Source of the DNA: Treponema sp.
Lineage (GTDB): Bacteria; Spirochaetota; Spirochaetia; Treponematales; Breznakiellaceae
Length of the DNA: 5,149 bases
Assembly (NCBI GenBank): GCA_031263435.1
Contig: JAISFT010000078.1
Span: 1-5,149 of the forward strand
Reading direction: 5' to 3'
The translations under genes and the position numbers were made by a program. Below, one piece after another: positions 1 to 4,898 of the stretch; within the stretch, counting starts at the first letter, position 1; each line of letters opens with the position of its first letter. Below the pieces are notes generated by a model. The model saw only the letters and a program-made list of their open reading frames with translations, had not been told where the DNA came from and made no database searches.

Positions 1-1047
1 CCCGGTTACGAGCAGGTCCCGGTTCCGCGTGAGGGTAACGGCCATGCCGATGGCATCGACAAGGCTTTGGCTGTTGGCGATGTTCCTGCCGGCCCGGTCG
101 AAGGCGGTGCCGTGATCTACCGAGGTGCGGATGATGGGAAGGCCGACAGTAATGTTAACGCCGCTTACGCGGGTGAAGGTTCCGGCGTCCTGATGAAAGC
201 CCAGGAGTTTGAGGGGGATATGGCCCTGATCGTGGTACATGGCGGCCACGAGATCCGCCTGGCCGCCCAGGGCTTTTACGAACACGGTGTCCGGCGGCTC
301 GGGGCCGGTAACATCCAGGCCCTGCTGGCGGGCCTCGTTGACAGCGGGTATGATGGCCTGCTCCTCCTGGTCCCCGAAGAGGCCGTTCTCCGAGGCGTGA
401 GGGTTAAGGCCGGCCACTGCGATGCGGCGGGTTTCCCTGCCCATGAGACGGAGGGCCAGGTCCCCCAGGCGGATGGTGTCGAGGACCCGCTCTTTGGTTA
501 CCAGGTCGCAGGCTTCCCGCAGGGGGACATGGGTGCTGACATGGATGATGTTAAGGCCGCCGCCGGAGAGGAGCATGCGGTAGTTTTTAGTATTGGTGTA
601 ATCGGCGAAGATCTCCGTGTGTCCGGCGTAGCCGCGGCCTGCCAGGTTGAGGGCTTCTTTGTTGATGGGGCCGGTAACGACCGCGGAGATGAGATCCGCC
701 AGGGCGTCCTTGATGGCCCAGATTACATATTGAAAGGCGGCCTCCCCGGCGAGGGCGCTCAGTTGTCCGTAACGGTACAGGCCCCTCCGGGTGATTACTC
801 CGACGTCAACAACATCGATGGTTCCACATTCACCCGCGGCCTTCGCAGGATTCTTGATTAAATTGAGGGTAGCATTACTGCCCGTTAGTTTTACTGCGTC
901 TTCCAGCACCTGACGGTCCGCATAGACCACGGGGATGCACTGTTCGTAGACTTCTTTAAGGGAAAGGGCCTTAATGCAGACTTCCGGTCCAACGCCCGCG
1001 GGGTCCCCAACGCTGATGCCCAGGATGGGCCTGTCTTTTTTTTCCAT
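1..1047 (-). CDS. pdxA2: PdxA-family dehydrogenase, PdxA2 type (4-phospho-D-threonate / D-erythronate 3-dehydrogenase), 3' end cut by window
   Basis: The reverse strand is open from an ATG at 1047 to the left edge, giving 349 residues without a stop. The protein begins MEKKDRPILGISVGDPAGVG, the usual PdxA N-terminus. The metal-ligand set is complete: H173 (STHVPL), H217 (GLNPHASE) and H272 (MYHDQGH), with GHTE at 142-145 and SVDHGTA at 309-315. The spacings match those I recall for E. coli PdxA (H136, H166, H211, H266) to within one residue. E. coli PdxA is about 329 residues, so only a short C-terminal tail should be missing. The family oxidises a C3 hydroxyl with NAD in the cytoplasm and the product decarboxylates. 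The text after the third ligand is GHIPLKLLGF rather than the GLPVLKYQGF of the pyridoxine enzyme. That, with a DUF1537 kinase nearby, favours the PdxA2 role of converting 4-phospho-D-threonate or 4-phospho-D-erythronate to dihydroxyacetone phosphate. A vitamin B6 role is the alternative. It lies 81 nt downstream of the LarA-like gene, probably in the same operon. Family assignment is very sure, substrate moderately so. Confidence 0.93.
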   Translation of the reverse strand, partial: MEKKDRPILGISVGDPAGVGPEVCIKALSLKEVYEQCIPVVYADRQVLEDAVKLTGSNATLNLIKNPAKAAGECGTIDVVDVGVITRRGLYRYGQLSALAGEAAFQYVIWAIKDALADLISAVVTGPINKEALNLAGRGYAGHTEIFADYTNTKNYRMLLSGGGLNIIHVSTHVPLREACDLVTKERVLDTIRLGDLALRLMGRETRRIAVAGLNPHASENGLFGDQEEQAIIPAVNEARQQGLDVTGPEPPDTVFVKALGGQADLVAAMYHDQGHIPLKLLGFHQDAGTFTRVSGVNITVGLPIIRTSVDHGTAFDRAGRNIANSQSLVDAIGMAVTLTRNRDLLVTG

Positions 1048-1055
1048 TGTTTTTT

Positions 1056-1060
1056 TCCTT
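1056..1060 (-). promoter_or_regulatory. Ribosome binding site of the PdxA2 gene
   Basis: The reverse strand reads AAGGA eight bases before the ATG at 1047, inside a very A-rich leader. It supports that ATG as the start, and the conserved ISVGDPAGVG motif follows at the distance expected for the family. Confidence 0.7.
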
Positions 1061-1070
1061 GTTTTTTGGG

Positions 1071-1130
1071 TTTTTATTACTCTGGTTTTTTTGTTACTCC
1101 GGGCTCCTTTGGGTTATTCCAGCCTCCTTT
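1071..1130 (-). repeat. Tandem 20-nt repeat with Shine-Dalgarno-like cores between the two operon genes
   Basis: Read on the reverse strand, two adjacent 20-mers lie directly after the LarA-like stop codon. They are AAAGGAGGCTGGAATAACCC (1130-1111) and AAAGGAGCCCGGAGTAACAA (1110-1091), identical at 15 of 20 bases. A more decayed third piece, with core CCAGAGTAAT, follows around 1085-1076. Both full units carry a strong AAAGGAG ribosome-binding-like core and an in-unit TAA, but no ATG, GTG or TTG follows at a usable distance. No terminator is visible in the gap, so transcription probably continues into the PdxA2 gene. The function is unknown and slippage duplication is the simple explanation. 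Confidence 0.55.
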
Positions 1131-2418
1131 ACCATAAATTGCCGTTCCTGTCGAAGGGCCAGGGTTCCGGGCCGCTTTGGATTTCCAGTCCCCTGGCCGC
1201 GGCTTCCGGTTCCAGGGCTTCGGAGATTCGGAATGTCTCGGTGTGGAGGCTGTCGGCGATTCGGATGATCCGGGGATGCGCGGGATCGCCGCCGATGGAG
1301 GTTCGCAGGGCAAGCTGCACCGCCTCCCGGTCATTTTCCAGGATGCAGGGGATCCGCACAAAGTCGATGCCCCGGCTGGTAACGGCGTTTACATAGGTGG
1401 CCTCGTAATCTATTTTGTTGAAAAGCCGCCGGGTAATGGTATGGGCCGCGCCGATACCCAGGGCCGCGCCGTGGGTTTCTTCGGTCAGGTCCAGCACCGC
1501 GGTACGGTTGGCCCTGATGCCTCCGGTAATCCAGGGGGAACAGGGGCTGGGGCCGGTGATGTTGGGGTCCATGCCGTCCCCGGAAATATCCTTGCCGATC
1601 CGGTCCACTACCAGCACATCGGCGCTGTCAAAGGGAATAAGGGGCAGGTGGGAGCGGGCCTCCTCCAGGAGGGCCGGTTCCTGCGCGGCAATTTCATCGG
1701 GCCGCAGCGCGGCGAACTTGCAGGTTTGGCCGTAGGCGTTTTCCAGGATTCCAAAACCCAGGACCACCGGCGCGTACTTGATGATGGTTTTACCGAAAAG
1801 GGGAACCATCTCCGCCATATACCCAAAACCGTTCTGGTGGCAGATCTCCGCGCCCTCCCGCTTGCCCAGGCCAATGGCCATCATCTTCATGATTCCGCTT
1901 TCATAGGGGCCGTGGAAATCGGTGTGCGGCTTGATCCGCCCCGCCACGATGATGCCGTCCGCCTCCGCGGCGTTCCGGTCGATCCGCACACCATAGCTGC
2001 GCCCTCCGGGGCCGCCTTCACTTTCGCCGATCAACACGGTCTCCATCGAGGAGAGGATGGGGCAGGCGATGAATTCTTCGGTTACGCCATAGGCGGCCAA
2101 CAGGGCCTTTTGCCCTTCGGCGCTGGCGCCGCCGTGGCTTCCCATTGCGGGGACCACGAAGGGGAGGCCGCCCCGGGACCTGACAAAGGCGGCGATAGCC
2201 CTGGTAATGACCGCCGCGTTAGCCACCCCCCGGCTGCCGCAGGTAATGGCATACCGTTTGCCGGGTTTTACCGGATCCCCCAGTTCCGGCCGGGAGAGCC
2301 GGGCGGCCACCGCCCGGGGGATCTCCTCCGGCTCGATATGCCCCTGATCAAAGCGCTGCTTTACCCTGAGCATCCGGGGAAGTGGTACTTCTGCACATAA
2401 ACGGCTGATAATCCCCAT
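1129..2418 (-). CDS. LarA-like protein (lactate racemase superfamily, nickel-pincer-dependent 2-hydroxyacid racemase/epimerase family)
   Basis: This complete 429-residue cytoplasmic protein starts at the ATG at 2418, which has GGAGG five bases upstream, and ends in TAA at 1131-1129. It belongs to the LarA/DUF2088 superfamily, whose characterised members use a nickel-pincer nucleotide to racemise or epimerise 2-hydroxyacids. Landmarks are AMGSHGGASAEG (91-102), RIKPHTDFHGPYESG (161-175), IMKMMAIGLGK (176-186) and EICHQNG (191-197). Compared from memory with L. plantarum LarA (H108, H174, K184, H200), H95 and H165 or H169 are candidate catalytic histidines. K178 is the candidate pincer-bearing lysine and H194 the candidate nickel ligand. 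The K178-H194 spacing of 16 equals K184-H200. The overall sequence is not that of a classical lactate racemase, so the gene symbol is withheld. The cofactor-synthesis genes larB, larC and larE are not in the window. Its position just upstream of the PdxA2 gene suggests a C4 sugar-acid substrate such as D-threonate or D-erythronate (inference). It is divergent from the MATE gene. Confidence 0.85.
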   Translation of the reverse strand: MGIISRLCAEVPLPRMLRVKQRFDQGHIEPEEIPRAVAARLSRPELGDPVKPGKRYAITCGSRGVANAAVITRAIAAFVRSRGGLPFVVPAMGSHGGASAEGQKALLAAYGVTEEFIACPILSSMETVLIGESEGGPGGRSYGVRIDRNAAEADGIIVAGRIKPHTDFHGPYESGIMKMMAIGLGKREGAEICHQNGFGYMAEMVPLFGKTIIKYAPVVLGFGILENAYGQTCKFAALRPDEIAAQEPALLEEARSHLPLIPFDSADVLVVDRIGKDISGDGMDPNITGPSPCSPWITGGIRANRTAVLDLTEETHGAALGIGAAHTITRRLFNKIDYEATYVNAVTSRGIDFVRIPCILENDREAVQLALRTSIGGDPAHPRIIRIADSLHTETFRISEALEPEAAARGLEIQSGPEPWPFDRNGNLW

Positions 2419-2423
2419 GTCCG

Positions 2424-2428
2424 CCTCC
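2424..2428 (-). promoter_or_regulatory. Ribosome binding site of the LarA-like gene
   Basis: The reverse strand reads GGAGG, then five bases (CGGAC), then the ATG at 2418. It decides this start over the internal Met at residue 16. Its first two G bases fall inside the 3' arm of the CCGGTT/AACCGG inverted repeat, so a hairpin in the leader could cover part of it. Confidence 0.75.
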
Positions 2429-2453
2429 GGTTTGCTGTCAAGAATCTAACCGG
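2427..2453. promoter_or_regulatory. Inverted repeat CCGGTT-N15-AACCGG in the divergent intergenic region (candidate operator or leader hairpin)
   Basis: A perfect 6-bp inverted repeat with a 15-nt spacer sits in the 78-nt gap between the divergent LarA-like and MATE genes. It could be a repressor site for both genes, or in the LarA-like transcript a hairpin whose 3' arm overlaps half of the GGAGG ribosome binding site. A 6-bp match over this distance can also arise by chance. No convincing -35/-10 pair was found for either gene in the gap. Confidence 0.3.
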
Positions 2454-2496
2454 CTCAAGGATAGCACCGGGGGACAAGGTATGCAATGATGAAAGG

Positions 2497-3921
2497 ATGG
2501 AGAAATTTTCCTTTGGCAGCCGCCGCTTTTATGAAGAAATACTTATTATCGGCGTCCCTGTAGCCCTGCAAAACCTGCTTACCACATCCGCCGGCATGGT
2601 GGATACGATCATGATTGGAACCCTGGGGGAAACCGCGGTGGCCGCGGTGGGGATCTGCTCCCTTTTTTCCATGCTGCTCTTTGCCGCGTACTTTGGATTC
2701 TGCAACGGGGGCACCATATTCTTTGCCCAATACTGGGGCGCCAAGGACGAGGGGGGAATCTGCCGTTCCTACGGGATTACCCTGATCACCATGATGTTCA
2801 TGAGTCTGATCTTCTGGGCCGCGGCGGTTTTTGTCCCGGAATTTATCATGGGGATATACACCGACAAGGAGCATATTAAATCCGCCGGGGTTCCCTACCT
2901 GCGGATCGTGGGCTGGAGCTACCCCCTGCAGGTTCTTGCTATGGCCGTTTCCTCCCTGCTCCGCTCCATAGAAAAGGTAAAGATCCCCCTTTTCGCGTCG
3001 ATTGCCTCGCTCATCACCAATACTGTTCTCAACTGGCTGCTGATCTTCGGGATGCTCGGCTTCCCCAGGCTGGGAGTAGAGGGGGCCGCCATCGGGACGG
3101 TTGCTTCCCAGGTGGTAAATGTCCTGGTGCTGTACATTTACTGTTTTTTTGACAAGCATTCTTTTATCACCAGAATCCGCGCGCATTACCGCTGGGACTG
3201 GGCTTTTATCCGGCAGTTCTTTTCAAAAACAGCCTTTGTAGTCTGCAACGAAGTTTCCTACGGAGTGGGCCAGCTTCTGCTGAACATCATTATCGGCCGC
3301 CAGGCGGAAGAAGGCATTGCGGCCTTCGCCATCTTCCGGGTTCTGGAGGGCTTTATCTTCGCGTTCTTCGGCGGCCTGGCAAACGCCAGTTCCGTGATGG
3401 TGGGAAAGCGCATCGGCGCCGGGAAACATTTGGAGGGCTACCGGGACGCCAGGCTTTTTGTAGCCCTGGTTCCGGCAGTAACACTAACGCTGTTGCTCAT
3501 CATCATCGGGTTCAGGAATTCTGTCCTGGGCCTTTTTAACCTGGGTGAAACAGCGCAGTTCTACGCCCGGGGAATGCTCTACATCTACGCGCTTACCGGG
3601 ACCATCAGAACCTGCAACTACATGAGCAACAATATTTTCCGTGCGGGGGGTGAATCGATTTTCGGCGCGGTAATAGAATTCTGCGGCCTCTTCTTTATCA
3701 GTATCCCTGCCGCCGCGCTGGCGGGCCTGGTGTTCCACCTGCCTTTTCTGGCGGTTTTCTTTATGCTCTACCTGGACGAGTTTATCCGGCTGGGGATCAT
3801 CCTGTGGTACATGAATTCCGGCCGCTGGATAAAACCGGTAACCAGGTCCGGCCGGGAGGGCCTGGAAAAGTTCAGGGAGGAGATGGCGGTAAACAGAAAA
3901 CAGCCCTCCGATAAAGTGTAG
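2497..3921 (+). CDS. MATE family multidrug/toxin efflux transporter
   Basis: This complete 474-residue inner-membrane protein has about twelve hydrophobic segments in two six-helix halves, separated by a polar stretch near 219-238 (DKHSFITRIRAHYRWDW). MATE proteins export cationic drugs or metabolites using a sodium or proton gradient. Family landmarks are FYEEILIIGVPVALQNLL (11-28), the helix-1 region VDTIMIGTLGETAVAAVG (35-52) with D36, GVEGAAIGTVASQ (193-205) and, in the second half, SSVMVGKRIGAGK (308-320). The length is normal at roughly 450-480. The ATG at 2497 fits the family N-terminus and no in-frame alternative start exists just upstream, but AAAGG touches this ATG with no spacer, so the ribosome binding site is poor. 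The substrate cannot be told from sequence. It lies between the sugar-acid genes, but nothing shows it belongs to that pathway. Efflux of an unrelated compound is as likely as a role in hydroxyacid traffic. Transcription ends at a hairpin that overlaps its stop codon. Confidence 0.95.
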   Translation: MEKFSFGSRRFYEEILIIGVPVALQNLLTTSAGMVDTIMIGTLGETAVAAVGICSLFSMLLFAAYFGFCNGGTIFFAQYWGAKDEGGICRSYGITLITMMFMSLIFWAAAVFVPEFIMGIYTDKEHIKSAGVPYLRIVGWSYPLQVLAMAVSSLLRSIEKVKIPLFASIASLITNTVLNWLLIFGMLGFPRLGVEGAAIGTVASQVVNVLVLYIYCFFDKHSFITRIRAHYRWDWAFIRQFFSKTAFVVCNEVSYGVGQLLLNIIIGRQAEEGIAAFAIFRVLEGFIFAFFGGLANASSVMVGKRIGAGKHLEGYRDARLFVALVPAVTLTLLLIIIGFRNSVLGLFNLGETAQFYARGMLYIYALTGTIRTCNYMSNNIFRAGGESIFGAVIEFCGLFFISIPAAALAGLVFHLPFLAVFFMLYLDEFIRLGIILWYMNSGRWIKPVTRSGREGLEKFREEMAVNRKQPSDKV

Positions 3922-3942
3922 TATTGCTGCGCTTGTTTTTTT
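3914..3942 (+). terminator. Rho-independent terminator of the MATE gene, overlapping its stop codon
   Basis: AAGTGTAG (3914-3921) pairs with CTGCGCTT (3927-3934) around a TATTG loop, giving 8 bp with two G-U wobbles. One G and then seven T (3936-3942) follow. The 5' arm contains the TAG stop at 3919-3921. The stem is short and not very GC-rich, so efficiency is uncertain, but its position and T-run are those of an intrinsic terminator. The first modular repeat starts right after the T-run. Confidence 0.6.
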
Positions 3943-4100
3943 AATATTCGGGCGCATCCCCGGTCCAAGGCAAGCTCCGGCTGCCTTGGACCGGGGACCG
4001 GGCTTTCCGGGGTTCCGCTTCGCTTCATTTGCGGCGCCAGACGGCGCCACAAACGCTCAAGACCCTCCGGGTCTTTCGCGCCCCTCCAATCCCTTGCGCG
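3943..4100 (+). repeat. Modular structured repeat, copy A
   Basis: Order of parts: box 1, AATATTCGGGCGCAT (3943-3957). Hairpin 1 (3958-3996), a perfect 15-bp stem CCCCGGTCCAAGGCA/TGCCTTGGACCGGGG. Box 2, 36 nt (3997-4032), from ACCGGGCTTT to CATTTGC. Hairpin 2, GGCGCC-AGAC-GGCGCC (4033-4048), flanked by TTTG/CAAA. AAACGCT (4051-4057). Hairpin 3, AAGACCC-TCC-GGGTCTT (4059-4075). Box 3, 25 nt (4076-4100), TCGCGCCCCTCC to CTTGCGCG. GGGCGC of box 1 (3950-3955) is complementary to GCGCCC of box 3 (4078-4083), so the unit can fold as a closed multi-branch structure. Copy B on the other strand shares the boxes but not the hairpin sequences. The element class is not one I can name. Confidence 0.85.
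4058..4075 (+). repeat. Extra hairpin present only in copy A
   Basis: Copy B reads AAACGC directly into TTCGCG, whereas copy A has 18 additional bases, CAAGACCCTCCGGGTCTT, at that point. They form a 7-bp perfect stem with a TCC loop. Apart from it the two sides align without a gap, so this is a clean gain or loss of one hairpin module. Confidence 0.75.
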
Positions 4101-4183
4101 TCCCCTGTGTGCCGGCGGTTGCCCCAGAGTACCGGCATTTACTTTTGTATAAAACATCCCCGCGCCAAATAAATTGCCTTTAC

Positions 4184-4221
4184 TTCCGGTATCCCGTGGT
4201 ATCTCCTGCCCCGGAAATACC
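4184..4221. repeat. Two mutually exclusive small hairpins
   Basis: TTCCGG (4184-4189) can pair with CCGGAA (4211-4216). Alternatively GGTATCTCC (4198-4206) can pair with GGAAATACC (4213-4221) around a TGCCCC loop. That second stem has one C-A mismatch on the plus strand and a G-U wobble on the minus strand. The two pairings share bases. No gene starts within 600 nt, so a switch role is unsupported. Confidence 0.3.
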
Positions 4222-4330
4222 GCCCCCCTCTGAAAGCGGAACAGGCACGGTAAGCATAATTTGTCTTGTATAAAAGCTGGCAGTATGATTACACCAAAAC
4301 AACTGATAAGCGATTACTGATTTTAATGAA

Positions 4331-4360
4331 AACCACGGTTTACACGGAGTACCACGGAGT
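4331..4360 (+). repeat. Left arm of CACGGAG-type repeat: three decamers
   Basis: Three consecutive ten-base units are visible: AACCACGGTT, TACACGGAGT and ACCACGGAGT. Their cores CCACGG and ACACGGAG recur in reverse complement at 4471-4496, so this is one arm of an inverted pair around about 110 nt. Confidence 0.65.
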
Positions 4361-4470
4361 TTTTGTTACAAATTCTACGCCCCAAAGCATCTATTCCGTG
4401 GTGCGGCATTTTTTGGGGCTTCCACCGTGCGGCTTTCACTCGTTTAACATGCTCCCGCATGCTTCTTTGG

Positions 4471-4496
4471 GTGTCCTCCGTGTCCTCCGTGGCGGT
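4471..4496 (-). repeat. Right arm of CACGGAG-type repeat, inverted
   Basis: The plus strand reads GTGTCCTCC twice in tandem (4471-4479 and 4480-4488) and then GTGGCGGT. On the minus strand this becomes CCACGGAGGACACGGAGGAC, matching the left arm in the blocks CCACGG and ACACGGAG. Between the arms lie an 8-bp stem GCCCCAAA/TTTGGGGC (4379-4386 with 4412-4419) and CATGC-TCCC-GCATG (4449-4462). Confidence 0.6.
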
Positions 4497-4613
4497 ATTT
4501 CTTTTTTACTAATTGTTCATATCCGGTTGTTTGGTCCGGCCAACCTGCTAGTACCCAGACAGCAAAGAAAATGTGGTTCCGATTCCCCTGCACAAAATCT
4601 TATCACACAGCAA

Positions 4614-4655
4614 AGGCCAAATGGCGTGGTCAAATATGACCAAGCTATTTGGCCT
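4614..4655. repeat. Long imperfect hairpin (19-bp stem, AATA loop)
   Basis: AGGCCAAAT (4614-4622) pairs with ATTTGGCCT (4647-4655) and TGGTCA (4627-4632) with TGACCA (4637-4642) around AATA. The intervening GGCG/AGCT give two pairs, one G-T wobble and one G-A mismatch. The stem is therefore almost continuous. It directly abuts the next hairpin with no spacer. Confidence 0.75.
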
Positions 4656-4682
4656 AACCAAAACCGCTCAGCGGTTTTGGTT
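4656..4682. repeat. Perfect 12-bp hairpin next to repeat copy B
   Basis: AACCAAAACCGC (4656-4667), loop TCA, GCGGTTTTGGTT (4671-4682). It fills exactly the space between the preceding hairpin and the outer edge of copy B at 4683. It has no downstream T-run on either strand suitable for a classical terminator. Confidence 0.8.
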
Positions 4683-4809
4683 CGCGCAAGGGATTGGAGG
4701 GGCGCGAAGCGTTTGCCGCAGAGCGGCAAATGGAGCGAAGCGGAACCCCGAAAAGCCCGGTTTCCGGCGCATCCCTTTAAGGGACAGCGCCGGAAATGCG
4801 CCCAATATT
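4683..4809 (-). repeat. Modular structured repeat, copy B (inverted relative to copy A)
   Basis: On the minus strand from 4809 the order is box 1 AATATTGGGCGCAT (4809-4796, one base shorter than in copy A). Hairpin 1 (4796-4761) has a 10-bp stem TTTCCGGCGC/GCGCCGGAAA capped by a small CCCTTTAAGGG palindrome. Box 2 (4761-4726) is identical to copy A at 34 of 36 bases. Hairpin 2 (4730-4712) is TTTGCCGC/GCGGCAAA with a 3-nt loop. Box 3 (4707-4683) is identical at 25 of 25. Hairpins 1 and 2 share no sequence with those of copy A beyond their edges, and hairpin 3 is absent. The closing GGGCGC/GCGCCC pair is kept. It ends 89 nt before the kinase start. Confidence 0.85.
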
Positions 4810-4898
4810 TCTTAATAAAAATTCGTAATGTAAAATTGCTGTAACGGCGGGGTATAGGACCAAAAGAAATTTAATAACAACTGCGGTATCATCTGGTC

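Larger units (their letters stand above)
3922..4898. other. Gene-free, hairpin- and repeat-rich intergenic region
   Basis: No open frame here has a credible protein. The longest frames run straight through the repeats and resemble no family I know. In order the region holds the terminator T-run, modular repeat copy A (3943-4100), and a weak TGCCGG/CCGGCA hairpin (4110-4137). Then come a pair of alternative hairpins (4184-4221), the CACGGAG-type inverted arms (4331-4360 and 4471-4496), and two stacked hairpins (4614-4682). It ends with modular repeat copy B (4683-4809) and an AT-rich leader (4810-4898) before the kinase. The stretches 4222-4330 and 4498-4613 show nothing I can name. No transposase remnant, tRNA or CRISPR pattern is present. 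Confidence 0.75.

Noticed and set aside
67..861. Plus-strand open frame of 264 codons
   Set aside because: It is the antisense of the PdxA2 gene. Its protein matches no family I know, while the minus frame carries all PdxA motifs.
1177..2400. Plus-strand open frame of 407 codons
   Set aside because: It lies antisense to the LarA-like gene and is explained by GC-biased codons in that gene.
2436..2441. TTGACA on the minus strand as a -35 box for the LarA-like gene
   Set aside because: It is only 17 bases before the start codon, so the -10 would fall on the ATG. No matching -10 is present.
2455..3186. Minus-strand open frame of 243 codons
   Set aside because: It is antisense to the MATE gene, highly polar, and without family motifs.
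3958..3996. Strong 15-bp hairpin as the MATE terminator
   Set aside because: No T-run follows on the plus strand. The smaller hairpin at 3914-3934 with seven T is the better terminator.
3943..4100. tRNA or other known RNA gene because of the cloverleaf-like fold
   Set aside because: No T-loop or anticodon-arm consensus, stem lengths are wrong, and the second copy replaces the stem sequences.
4331..4496. CRISPR array
   Set aside because: The units are 9-10 nt in direct contact with no unique spacers.
3943..4809. Composite transposon bounded by inverted copies
   Set aside because: There is no transposase or remnant between the copies, and the hairpins differ too much for recent terminal repeats. 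The TTAA at 3941 and 4812 is weak as a target duplication in such AT-rich flanks.
4266..4844. Plus-strand open frame of 192 codons in the intergenic region
   Set aside because: It runs through the CACGGAG repeats, both stacked hairpins and copy B, and the translation follows the repeat sequence and matches no family I know.
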